Assembly (NCBI GenBank): GCA_964617665.1
Contig: CAZUAH010000521.1
Span: 1-9,750, forward strand
DNA length: 9,750 bases
Source of the DNA: JADHUC01 sp964617665
GTDB taxonomy: Bacteria > Planctomycetota > Planctomycetia > Pirellulales > Pirellulaceae
Direction: 5' to 3'
The notes under the pieces: model-generated
The model's input: the letters and a program-made list of their open reading frames with translations, nothing else
Databases searched by the model: none
Told to the model about the DNA's origin: nothing
In this document: one piece after another, positions 1 through 6,023 of the stretch
Position numbering within the stretch: the stretch's first letter is position 1
How the letters are laid out: the number at the start of each line of letters is the position of its first letter
Position numbers and translations under genes: made by a program

Positions 1-1145
1 TCGATTACGACTCGGGCGGCGGGCACAGCCATTCCGACGGCATGAACCTGGGGCTATTTGCCAAAGGGCTAGACCTCATGCCCGATTTCGGATACCCACC
101 CGTGCAATTCGGCGGATGGGGCTCGCCAAAGGCAAACTGGTATCGAATGACCGCGGCTCACAATACGGTGGTCGTCGACGGTCGAAACCACGTCGGCACC
201 GGAGGCAAGACGACGTTGTGGGCCGACGGAGAGATGTTCCATGCGATCCGGGCCTCGGCCCCTGGGCTGATCGGCGGGAAGCAGTTCGAGCGGACCGTTA
301 CGCTGGTGGATGTGTCCGAGCGAGACAGTTACGTGCTGGATGTCTTCCGTGTTGTGGGAGGAACGGATCATACGAAGTTCCAGCACAGCCATTTCGGAAC
401 GATCGAAACCAAGGGACTCGCGCTCAAGCCGACCGACGCCTACATTCGTGGCACGCAGATGCGAGATTTTCGGTACGATCCAGAACCCGCGAAGGCGTGG
501 CAGGTCGACTGGAAAGTGGACGATAGATACCGCCTCTTGCCCTCAGGTTCGGAAGTCCATTTGCGATATACAGACCTGACCCAGGACGCAGAGGCTGCTG
601 TCGCTGAGGGATGGATCGTCGCCGGTGGCTACTCCAGCGGCGACGAGACGTGGATTCCGCGCGTCATGGTGCGACGCCGATCGGAAACGGCGCCCCTGGC
701 ATCGACTTTCGTAGCTGTCATCGAACCGTATGAGACTTCATCCAATATCGCGGGCATCCGACGCCTGCCACTCGTTGCGCCGAACGGCCTCCAGTTCGGC
801 GACAATCATGTCGCTATCGAGATCGCGTTCGTCGACGGGCGTCGTGATGTGCTTGTGGCGGTCGATGTCGAAGACTCACTCGGCCAACAACCCTCGTTTA
901 TTGAAGTCCGCGCCGCTGTGCAGCCAGATTGCTGTTTGGAGACTGACGCGAAACTGTGCCTCGTGCGACTCGACCGCAATCAGCAACCCCAGCGGATCGC
1001 AATGTGTCAGGGCCGCTACGTGCAAGTCGGTAAGTCAAGGCTTCAACTGAAAGAGCGTGCCGCCTTCCTTGAAATCGAACGAATTCAAGACCGCTGGCAA
1101 ACAACCGTGGGAGATCAACAATTGATGCAGCAACCTGCTCGCTAA
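1..1145 (+). CDS. Heparinase II/III-family polysaccharide lyase, C-terminal part (5' end outside window)
   Basis: The frame is open from the left edge (first full codon at base 3) to a TAA at 1143-1145, so about 380 C-terminal residues are present. The first residues read GGGHSHSDGMNLGLFAKG, then a PDFGYP motif and AAHNTVVVDG some 30 residues later. This pattern (a His-rich loop before a beta strand, then HNTV..DG) is typical of the C-terminal beta-sandwich of heparinase II/III and related alginate-lyase-type enzymes, which cleave uronic-acid-containing polysaccharides by beta-elimination. The rest is beta-rich, as expected for that domain. The N-terminal alpha/alpha toroid and any signal peptide lie outside the window, so substrate cannot be assigned. 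The internal Met at base 42 is not the start, because the family motif begins before it. The gene converges on the ThuA-like gene. Confidence 0.85.
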   Translation, partial: DYDSGGGHSHSDGMNLGLFAKGLDLMPDFGYPPVQFGGWGSPKANWYRMTAAHNTVVVDGRNHVGTGGKTTLWADGEMFHAIRASAPGLIGGKQFERTVTLVDVSERDSYVLDVFRVVGGTDHTKFQHSHFGTIETKGLALKPTDAYIRGTQMRDFRYDPEPAKAWQVDWKVDDRYRLLPSGSEVHLRYTDLTQDAEAAVAEGWIVAGGYSSGDETWIPRVMVRRRSETAPLASTFVAVIEPYETSSNIAGIRRLPLVAPNGLQFGDNHVAIEIAFVDGRRDVLVAVDVEDSLGQQPSFIEVRAAVQPDCCLETDAKLCLVRLDRNQQPQRIAMCQGRYVQVGKSRLQLKERAAFLEIERIQDRWQTTVGDQQLMQQPAR

Positions 1146-1225
1146 GTCAGACACTGCCGTTGATGGCGGCCATTGTGAGACGAGTAATTGTCGATCGTGC
1201 CTAATACCTCGCGTCATTTGATGTT

Positions 1226-1281
1226 GTAGGTTGGGCACTCCTGCCCGACCCCGGATAGACGGGCAAGAGTGCCCGTCCTAC
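1226..1281. repeat. 56-bp inverted repeat between convergent genes
   Basis: The arms at 1226-1247 and 1260-1281 are each 22 bases and pair at 19 positions, around a 12-base loop. Each arm carries a GGGCA...TGCCC core, so smaller nested hairpins are also possible. It lies between the stop of the heparinase-like gene and the stop of the ThuA-like gene, so it could terminate transcription from both sides. No T-tract follows on either strand, so a classical intrinsic terminator is not shown. The motif GTAGG...GGGCACTC.TGCCC resembles palindromic intergenic repeats I recall from planctomycete genomes; that is recollection, not a search. Confidence 0.75.
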
Positions 1282-1427
1282 TGACAATTCCAAAAGACTT
1301 GGAGTACTAATAACCGCCCCTGCAGTTTTCGGTGCTCTCTGTCACGACATCCTACACTTCTTCGCGCCAGCTCCCGTTATCTCATCGTGATCCACATCCC
1401 CGGTCGGGAAGGCTATCCAGATCACGG

Positions 1428-2144
1428 CTAAAGTCCAGCCACCCAGGCCGTGCCGCGACGGAAAAGCTTCGCCGCAGCGCTGAGGGCCTCAACGTCGTGG
1501 CCCAAGGGGGAATGAAAGACGCGGCCTTTTCCGCAAGTCAAGACGAACGCTATAGGGTGGTCCTCGCCGTCGAAGCGGGCGGTGGCCAGCACCCGGATCG
1601 GCGTTTCACCGTCGAGGTCGTAGTAGAGTTCATCGACGGTCTTGAACGACTGCAGTTCTTTGGTGATGGGATGCTCATGGTCGACGATCTCGACGCCGAA
1701 TTCCACCACTTTGCCGTGCTTGCTCGATTTGAAATCCCAGGTGCGGCCGGCCAGTTTGACAAAATCGTCACTGAACTCCCGAAAGGCCGCGCAGGCGGCG
1801 TGCACCAACACCAGGCCGCCGCCCTCGCTGACGAATCGCTGGAGATTCTCATAGCCCTCGCGGCCGGGCACTTTGGGGTTGAGGTTCCTGAAGTGCATCA
1901 CCACCACATCGTATTCGTGAAGTTTGGGGGAACGGAGAAAGGCGAGGTCCTCGTTCACCTCGACGGCCATCCGTCGATCCTCGGCCAGCAGGTTCTTCAA
2001 CGCCGGGGCAGTGAGCTTCCATATGTGAGCCTTGTGGTCTTCTCCAGTGGAGATCAAGACGCGCTTTGGCGCCGACGTGTCAGCCCGCTCAGCATCTGTC
2101 GCGGTTGCGGCCAACACGACAAGCGAAAGAAACAAGACGTGCAT
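1428..2144 (-). CDS. Secreted ThuA-like domain protein (238 aa)
   Basis: The start is the ATG at 2144-2142. AAGGAG (complement of 2152-2157) lies 7 bases upstream, and the protein then begins MHVLFLSLVVLAATATDA, a signal peptide. The longer in-frame extension to 2336 has no such site and reads like translated intergenic repeats. The mature part starts with KRVLISTGEDHKAHIWK and continues with a YDVVVMHFRN strand, a GGGLVLVHAACAAF segment, an EHPITK motif and a C-terminal GKGRVFHSPLGHD. These are hallmarks of the ThuA-like, class I glutamine-amidotransferase-like fold common in planctomycetes and Bacteroidetes. The family is associated with sugar metabolism (trehalose utilisation in rhizobia), but the reaction is not established. 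The length is close to that of a single-domain member. It is transcribed alone and convergent to the heparinase-like gene; a role in glycan processing is inferred from context only. Confidence 0.85.
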   Translation of the reverse strand: MHVLFLSLVVLAATATDAERADTSAPKRVLISTGEDHKAHIWKLTAPALKNLLAEDRRMAVEVNEDLAFLRSPKLHEYDVVVMHFRNLNPKVPGREGYENLQRFVSEGGGLVLVHAACAAFREFSDDFVKLAGRTWDFKSSKHGKVVEFGVEIVDHEHPITKELQSFKTVDELYYDLDGETPIRVLATARFDGEDHPIAFVLTCGKGRVFHSPLGHDVEALSAAAKLFRRGTAWVAGL

Positions 2145-2158
2145 GGAAGGGCTCCTTC

Positions 2159-2201
2159 GTAGGGCGGCTGGGCCGCCAGCCAAATCGGAGCTACCGCTCC
2201 G
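2159..2201. repeat. GC-rich palindromic cluster in the ThuA 5' region
   Basis: GGCGG (2163-2167) can pair with CCGCC (2173-2177). Alternatively GGCTGG (2166-2171) can pair with CCAGCC (2176-2181); the two stems exclude each other. A separate perfect 6-bp stem, CGGAGC/GCTCCG with loop TACC, follows at 2186-2201. On the - strand this lies immediately 5' of the ThuA ribosome binding site, so if transcribed it forms part of the leader. It may equally be a dispersed intergenic repeat. Confidence 0.5.
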
Positions 2202-2382
2202 GCGAAGACGGCTCGCTCCCGTTGGTCGCTCAATCTGGCGCCAAAACCGCATCAAATCGCGCAGTAACTGATGTAGCGTTGTGCTATTGAGGCTTGGTAA
2301 CGGCTCAAGCCCGGCGCATCCCAGGGACGAACTCAAACGTCACGACTAAGCACGTGTTTTGAAATGGGCAATCACCAATCGT

Positions 2383-2412
2383 GTGAGCCGACGGCGCTAG
2401 CCGCGGGTTTCT
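2383..2412. repeat. Planctomycete-type intergenic repeat motif (GAGCCGACGGCGCTAGCC core)
   Basis: The core GAGCCGACGGCGCTAGCC contains the stem CGGC-GCTA-GCCG and is followed by GCGGGTTTCT. I recall near-identical sequences scattered between genes in Pirellulaceae-type genomes, often as GGCTAGCGCCGTCGGCTCA on the other strand. Only one copy is present here, so the repeat status rests on memory rather than on the window. Confidence 0.45.
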
Positions 2413-2596
2413 CTCATCCGATGTATGGCGCGTCTACCCACATTTCAGAACACGCTCTAAGCACAGTAACGGCCGCGAGAGTCTCAAGCAATGCCCCCGG
2501 GGTCGGATCGTTCAGCCGAATGGAGAGCGGAAGCACTAAGAAACGCCATAGCTAGACGTCTGGCGGCCAGCGACTTTCGGATTCAAAACACGAGCC

Positions 2597-3988
2597 TTAC
2601 CGCCACTCTGTTTGGCCTCTGCCATTCTCTTCAGAAGACCTTCGGGTGATCGGCGGTCCGGGGCCTTCAGCCTGTTGTTCCGCAACAACGTCGCGACCGC
2701 CGTCGTGTGTGCGGTTGAATTCAAAAAGAAGGCCATCGTTAACCGCCGCCTCCGTCGCCGCGCCGCAACTTGGGCAGCCGAGTCGGATGGGATCAAAGCC
2801 ACCGCTCGCGATGCTCGCCACGAAATCCCGCCAGATTTCCGGGAACCGCCGTTCGCGGACGTCGCCGTAAGCCAAATGGTCATAAATGCTCCCGGCGATG
2901 CCCTGGCACGGGTAGAACTTCCCCGTACATCCCAGGCACGTGTAGAGTAGTTGATTCAAGCAGAAAGGAGACTTGTGCGTGGGCCGCCGCTCGACAGCGC
3001 GGTAAATCACCCGGTTTCTCTGTTCGTCCGTGAGATCGACCTCGTTCAAGGCGCGATCGACGATCGAAGCCACCTCGACCGGCGGGACGTAAATCTGGTG
3101 GCGGAATTCAGCCTCTACCTTGGCTGTTGCAGCAATTGGCGCGTAAGTCGAAGTGAATCGAACGGTCAGGTTGGACATCTCGCCAAATTCCTTCAGAAAC
3201 CGAAGAGCATCGGCCGGCGTGTGTCGGTTCGCCCGCGTCATGCATACGTTCAATTGGATACCGAGGGGAGCGTCTGCAGCTTCCGCCTCTCGGATGAGAG
3301 CGCCGATGTTGGCCAACTGTGTCTCAAGCACCTTGTGAGCCGGAAGCGCCCGGGGACGGCACAGGACATCGAGTGTCGCGGGATCGAGCGCGGGAAGCGA
3401 AAACGTTACATAGCAGGCGGATTCCGTTGCCAGCGACGCGTCGATCATGGCCGCTCGCGGTTCCTTCGTCAGGTCCTTGCCAACTGTATGCAGGCCGACG
3501 CCGCCGGAACCGGTGAACGCCGAGATGGCGGCGACAAGTGGTTCCGTGCGGCCGGAACAGGGGTCGGTCCTGCAAATCCCGCTCAATTCCAAGCGTTGCC
3601 CACCCATGTCGCGAAAGTCTTCTACGACTTCTTTGAGTTTGTCGGGAGGGATACCCGCCGGCGGCTGCGGATTGAGACATTGACCGTGGCAATGGCGACA
3701 GTTAAGGGGACACCCGGGGTCCTGTCCTTCCTGGCAGCTGTGGATTTCCATTTGCATCGGGCTATCGAGCGACGACACCTCGCCGCGAAAGAATTTCAAC
3801 GCCGCATCCACTTTGCCGGGTGCGTTCTTCCTGAGGTAATTGACGCATTTCTTTGCGTCTTTCGGGAGGCGTTCGCTTTGCTCTTTGTCGTTTTCGCGGG
3901 TTGTTTGGCGCGACGGCCGTAGCTGCTTTGCTACGGCCCGTCGTCTGCCGCGGGACCTTTGTTCAATCGTTGTCGGGGGCAGAATCAT
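2597..3988 (-). CDS. Radical SAM protein with SPASM-like C-terminal domain (463 aa)
   Basis: The start is the ATG at 3988-3986. AAGGAAG (complement of 3995-4001) lies 6 bases upstream; the in-frame extension to 4066 is not needed. The motif CPLNCRHCHGQC gives the CX3CX2C cluster (Cys93, Cys97, Cys100) that binds the [4Fe-4S] cluster used to cleave S-adenosylmethionine; Cys104 follows. The C-terminal part has Cys343, Cys351, Cys354 and Cys361 (CLGCTGKFYPC), then YGDVRERRFPEIW and Cys405-X2-Cys408. That is the layout of a SPASM or twitch auxiliary-cluster domain, found in peptide-modifying maturases and anaerobic sulfatase-maturating enzymes. The first 75 residues are very basic and the last 30 look disordered. 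No precursor peptide or sulfatase gene adjoins it, so the substrate is unknown. It is transcribed alone on the - strand. Confidence 0.85.
   Translation of the reverse strand: MILPPTTIEQRSRGRRRAVAKQLRPSRQTTRENDKEQSERLPKDAKKCVNYLRKNAPGKVDAALKFFRGEVSSLDSPMQMEIHSCQEGQDPGCPLNCRHCHGQCLNPQPPAGIPPDKLKEVVEDFRDMGGQRLELSGICRTDPCSGRTEPLVAAISAFTGSGGVGLHTVGKDLTKEPRAAMIDASLATESACYVTFSLPALDPATLDVLCRPRALPAHKVLETQLANIGALIREAEAADAPLGIQLNVCMTRANRHTPADALRFLKEFGEMSNLTVRFTSTYAPIAATAKVEAEFRHQIYVPPVEVASIVDRALNEVDLTDEQRNRVIYRAVERRPTHKSPFCLNQLLYTCLGCTGKFYPCQGIAGSIYDHLAYGDVRERRFPEIWRDFVASIASGGFDPIRLGCPSCGAATEAAVNDGLLFEFNRTHDGGRDVVAEQQAEGPGPPITRRSSEENGRGQTEWR
3911..3943. repeat. Strong hairpin inside the N-terminal coding region of the radical SAM gene
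   Basis: GGCCGTAGC (3915-3923) pairs perfectly with GCTACGGCC (3930-3938) around the 6-base loop TGCTTT. The outer CGAC/GTCG (3911-3914 and 3940-3943) extends the stem to 13 bp with one bulged C. It encodes about residues 16-26 of the radical SAM protein, in a basic segment outside the catalytic fold. Its form is that of an intergenic palindrome captured in a coding region. Confidence 0.75.
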
Positions 3989-4071
3989 CCTAAACTTCCT
4001 TTCGAACGGTTTTTGCACCGGTCTTGAGTTGCCGGTGAATGGCGGGGATTTCTGCTCGCGCAACACGACGC

Positions 4072-4104
4072 CTCAACAGCCGTGATTTGAGCGACACTGT
4101 TGAG
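4072..4104. promoter_or_regulatory. 8-bp inverted repeat, possible operator
   Basis: CTCAACAG (4072-4079) and CTGTTGAG (4097-4104) are exact reverse complements separated by 17 bases. They lie about 85-115 bases upstream of the radical SAM start. The spacing suits either a dimeric regulator or a leader stem-loop; nothing else in the window distinguishes these. Confidence 0.35.
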
Positions 4105-4419
4105 AGCCTGCGATGCGGGAGAGTCCGAAAACACGGCAAAGCGGCGACTCCTTTTTGGCATGAGACTCGGCTGCATCGTTCTCTACTACGATCCGGGAAC
4201 CTGAATTCTTCACCTCACTTGATCTTTTAGTTCATTTTTCACCATATCGCGCAGGACCCCTCGCGGTCACAGGTCCGCTATGCTGACTACTGCGACATTT
4301 TTCTTGTGGCGAGATATGCAATAGGTGGGAAGATCGAACATCACTCGACAGTCGGCTGAAGAAACATGCCCGCTCGAGCGTATGAACAGTGACGCGGTTC
4401 TTATTCGCAACTATTGCAG

Positions 4420-4425
4420 AAGGAG
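4420..4425 (+). promoter_or_regulatory. Ribosome binding site that sets a GTG start
   Basis: AAGGAG lies 5 bases before GTG at 4431. The other in-frame start, GTG at 4389, has no such site. This is why the 71-aa reading was chosen over the 85-aa one. The site lies one base after the right arm of an inverted pair (TGCAATAG/CTATTGCA). Confidence 0.7.
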
Positions 4426-4430
4426 AAATC

Positions 4431-4646
4431 GTGGATCCTGCTCGTCTCGAACTCGACGTGATGGCACTCCTCGTGGCTGCAAGCGACCCCGATCTCCGCA
4501 AGCCGGCGGTGCAAGCCTTGCGTCTGCTGGCGGGACAACACCCGCACTTGGTCGCCCATCCTGTTCTCGGCAGAAAGAGCCGGCTGGGACGCACCAAGCT
4601 CGCCGCGATGACCGCCAAAAAGTCGCGTAATCTGTACCTCGTGTGA
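4431..4646 (+). CDS. Hypothetical 71-aa protein (GTG start)
   Basis: I do not recognise the family. The reading starts at GTG behind a strong AAGGAG and ends at TGA 4644-4646. About three quarters of third codon positions are G or C, as expected for coding DNA in this genome. Residues 5-35 (LELDVMALLVAASDPDLRKPAVQALRLL, split here by no break) look amphipathic and helical, with a D-PDLR-PAVQALRLL pattern loosely like a single HEAT-type helical repeat. The C-terminal 25 residues are basic (RKSRLGRTK, TAKKSRN), which could suit nucleic-acid or membrane-surface contact. There is no signal peptide or cysteine. The 48-aa gene follows 70 bases downstream on the same strand, so they may share a transcript. 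Confidence 0.6.
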   Translation: MDPARLELDVMALLVAASDPDLRKPAVQALRLLAGQHPHLVAHPVLGRKSRLGRTKLAAMTAKKSRNLYLV

Positions 4647-4716
4647 AGACACTCGCGATTTCATGCGTAACAACCTCCAGACCCCTGACAAACTTGGATC
4701 TTGCGGAGTGTAGCTC

Positions 4717-4863
4717 ATGAGCGGTGTTATCACGCGGAAGGAAGTGATCTTGAATTCGGCGACCGTGATTCGTGCATTTGGGCTGCGCGTGTACTTTCGC
4801 TGCCTGTTCGCGAAACGCGGTGAGCTATTCCTGTCGATTCTCCGAGAGTGCGGTCGGATATAG
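4717..4863 (+). CDS. Hypothetical 48-aa protein
   Basis: A short ORF runs from ATG 4717 to TAG 4861-4863. GGAG (4705-4708) lies 8 bases before the start. Third positions are GC-rich (roughly two thirds) and second positions are AT-rich, the coding pattern seen in the long genes here. The peptide begins MSGVITRKEVILNSATVIRA and continues with a FGLRVYFRCLFAKRG segment and a LFLSILREC end. It is strongly basic and hydrophobic, probably one or two amphipathic helices. It has two cysteines (29 and 45) and no obvious signal peptide. The family is not recognised. Its end overlaps the possible ORF beginning at 4848. Confidence 0.55.
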   Translation: MSGVITRKEVILNSATVIRAFGLRVYFRCLFAKRGELFLSILRECGRI

Positions 4864-5162
4864 TCGTTTCACCGCGTTGGTGGTTAGCCCCAGGAGACCG
4901 ACACATCCTGGCTCACCGACGGTCAGGATGCGGTGGGGAAGTCTCGGCAGGCGACCTGCCGCTGCAGTGCCGGGCCAAAGGGACCGTCGTCTCGGTGGTC
5001 GACCTGCGGACGAAGGAACTCCAACCCGAAATCTTGCTACGGCTCGCGGACGAAACCGGTGGCAATACGTGGAGGCGGCTGACGAGGTCGAATTGGGGCA
5101 CGTTTCGTGCAAGCGTCCCGATCCGTTCACCGAGACCGTTATCGGTTGATAGTCAATGGTGA
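4848..5162 (+). pseudogene. Possible degraded or unrecognised coding region
   Basis: An ORF of 104 codons starts at a weak GTG (4848) without a clear ribosome binding site. Its central part, including VVSVVDLRTKELQPEILLRL, has strong coding composition with GC-rich third positions. From about 5065 the better coding signature moves to another frame (ADEVELGHVSCKRPDPFTET, stopping at 5149). From about 5155 to 5280 it moves to the third frame (SYRELAQEGALEALVGLDAA). Frame-hopping like this suggests a gene broken by at least two indels, though sequencing errors or an intact short gene ending at 5162 remain possible. I recognise no family. It lies directly upstream of the sigma operon promoter. 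Confidence 0.35.
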
Positions 5163-5301
5163 TGGATCGTACCGGGAGCTTGCGCAGGAAGGAGCATTGG
5201 AAGCGTTGGTCGGCCTTGATGCTGCAGTGTTCGGCGTCCAATTCCGCTCACCCCGCCGTTGCTACAACGTGCCTCAACGACATGTTAGACTGTTTCTGAC
5301 G

Positions 5302-5346
5302 TTTTCCGTGAAGGAATTGGAATGTGACATCGTAAGCAAGATAGAA
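5302..5346 (+). promoter_or_regulatory. Putative ECF-type promoter of the sigma operon (repeat copy A)
   Basis: This 45-bp stretch matches 8180-8224 at 37 of 45 positions with no gaps. Inside it TGAAGG (5309-5314) and CGTAA (5331-5335) are separated by 16 bases and both are unchanged in the other copy. The GAA-containing upstream box, CGT-containing downstream box and spacing resemble ECF sigma promoters. Transcription would begin near 5341, giving a leader of about 35 bases before the sigma start codon at 5376. Autoregulation by the encoded sigma factor is inferred. Confidence 0.6.
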
Positions 5347-5375
5347 ACACCGGTCACGATAGTAGAGGGTCGATC

Positions 5376-6023
5376 ATGAAGAAGCCCTGCGGCGGCGTGG
5401 ATGAAGACGTATCAGCCAACAACGAGAGCCGGAAGACGACCAAAACTGACGTAGGCTCAGGCAACGCGAGTGATCGGGCGGACGCCGATGCTATCCGTCA
5501 GATTCGCAACGGGGATGAGAACAGGAAAGCACTCAGTATGAAGTACCGCTCTAAACTGGTGTCTTACGCGCGCCAGATCCTGGGGGACGACCAGGAAGCG
5601 GAGGATGTCGCTCAGGATACGTTAACGAAGGTGTTTGTGAAGGGCAGCCTCGAAGATTTCGATATCAGCCGTCCATTTCTTCCATGGCTCATCAGCGTCT
5701 GTCGAAACTCTGCGTTAGACGCACACCGCAAAAGAAGACGTCGAAAACCGCCGGGAAAGCGACAGAGCTCTGATTTGATACCAGGAAGCGGAAAGACAGT
5801 AGGGCATGGCTTGGCGGGTTCTGAGTCGGCAAGCGTGCTACTCGCGGGCCTCAGCCAGATGCACCGAGAAGTCATAGTGCTTAGGGTTTTGCTCGAACTG
5901 TCGGAGGCTGAGACGGCTGCGATTCTCAAGGTTCCGATAGGCACCGTGTCCTCGCGAAAAAACAAGGCAATAGAAAAAATGAAAGAGTACTTAGAGGGGA
6001 AGGAGCGGATAAATGGACGATAG
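5376..6023 (+). CDS. ECF-type (sigma-70 family) RNA polymerase sigma factor, 215 aa
   Basis: The start is ATG 5376 with GAGGG about 6 bases upstream. Residues 1-37 are a polar, probably disordered extension. Region 2 covers roughly residues 38-122 and includes AEDVAQDTLTKVF and RPFLPWLISVCRNSALDAHR, the core-binding and -10 recognition helices. Region 4 covers roughly 154-207, with the helix-turn-helix ELSEAETAAILKVPIGTVSS followed by RKNKAIEKMKEYL. No region 1.1 or region 3 is evident, which makes it an ECF factor. ECF factors usually direct RNA polymerase to a small regulon and are held by a co-encoded anti-sigma factor. The gene's 3' end overlaps the next gene by 11 bases, which indicates translational coupling. 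A conserved promoter-like repeat lies just upstream and again before the hydrolase gene. The ECF subgroup cannot be named from sequence reading alone. Confidence 0.9.
   Translation: MKKPCGGVDEDVSANNESRKTTKTDVGSGNASDRADADAIRQIRNGDENRKALSMKYRSKLVSYARQILGDDQEAEDVAQDTLTKVFVKGSLEDFDISRPFLPWLISVCRNSALDAHRKRRRRKPPGKRQSSDLIPGSGKTVGHGLAGSESASVLLAGLSQMHREVIVLRVLLELSEAETAAILKVPIGTVSSRKNKAIEKMKEYLEGKERINGR

Larger units (their letters stand above)
2145..2596. other. 452-bp gene-poor region with several short palindromes
   Basis: This lies between the ThuA-like start and the radical SAM stop, both on the - strand, so it should hold the ThuA promoter and the end of the radical SAM transcript. No ORF in it has a ribosome binding site and coding-like composition. 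It holds three palindromic sites: alternative stems at 2163-2181 followed by a 6-bp stem (CGGAGC/GCTCCG) at 2186-2201; a 6-bp stem (GGCTTG/CAAGCC) at 2291-2311; and a repeat-like motif at 2383-2412. I could not pick out a convincing promoter. Confidence 0.6.
3989..4430. other. 442-bp divergent intergenic region with inverted repeats
   Basis: It separates the radical SAM gene (-) from the 71-aa gene (+) and should hold both promoters. Visible structure: a CACCGG/CCGGTG stem at 4016-4037; an 8-bp inverted repeat CTCAACAG/CTGTTGAG at 4072-4079 and 4097-4104; a perfect palindrome CGCTCGAGCG at 4371-4380; and a distant inverted pair TGCAATAG/CTATTGCA at 4317-4324 and 4411-4418. No gene has convincing support here. 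Confidence 0.6.

Noticed and set aside
1332..2162. 276-codon + strand ORF
   Set aside because: It is antisense to the ThuA-like gene, with a His/Asp-rich translation typical of a shadow frame.
2364..2555. 63-codon + strand ORF
   Set aside because: Its first third is a translation of the intergenic repeat motif and it has no ribosome binding site.
2951..3922. 323-codon + strand ORF
   Set aside because: It lies wholly antisense to the radical SAM gene, whose cysteine motifs and start signal are clear; a mirror frame in GC-rich DNA.
3985..4176. 63-codon - strand ORF ending in an ATGA overlap with the radical SAM start, containing a CC pair, reminiscent of a modified-peptide precursor
   Set aside because: It has no good ribosome binding site, and its third codon positions are no more GC-rich than its second positions. 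The overlap alone is weak evidence.
5313..5335. GGAATT (5313-5318) as the -35 box of the sigma promoter
   Set aside because: Only 11 bases would separate it from the CGTAA region, too short for a sigma-70-family promoter. TGAAGG with a 16-base spacer fits better.
5107..5379. 90-codon + strand ORF overlapping the sigma start by ATGA, which could be the true first gene of the operon
   Set aside because: It has no ribosome binding site at any start, and its 3' half coincides with the repeated promoter element. Kept only as part of the degraded-coding observation.
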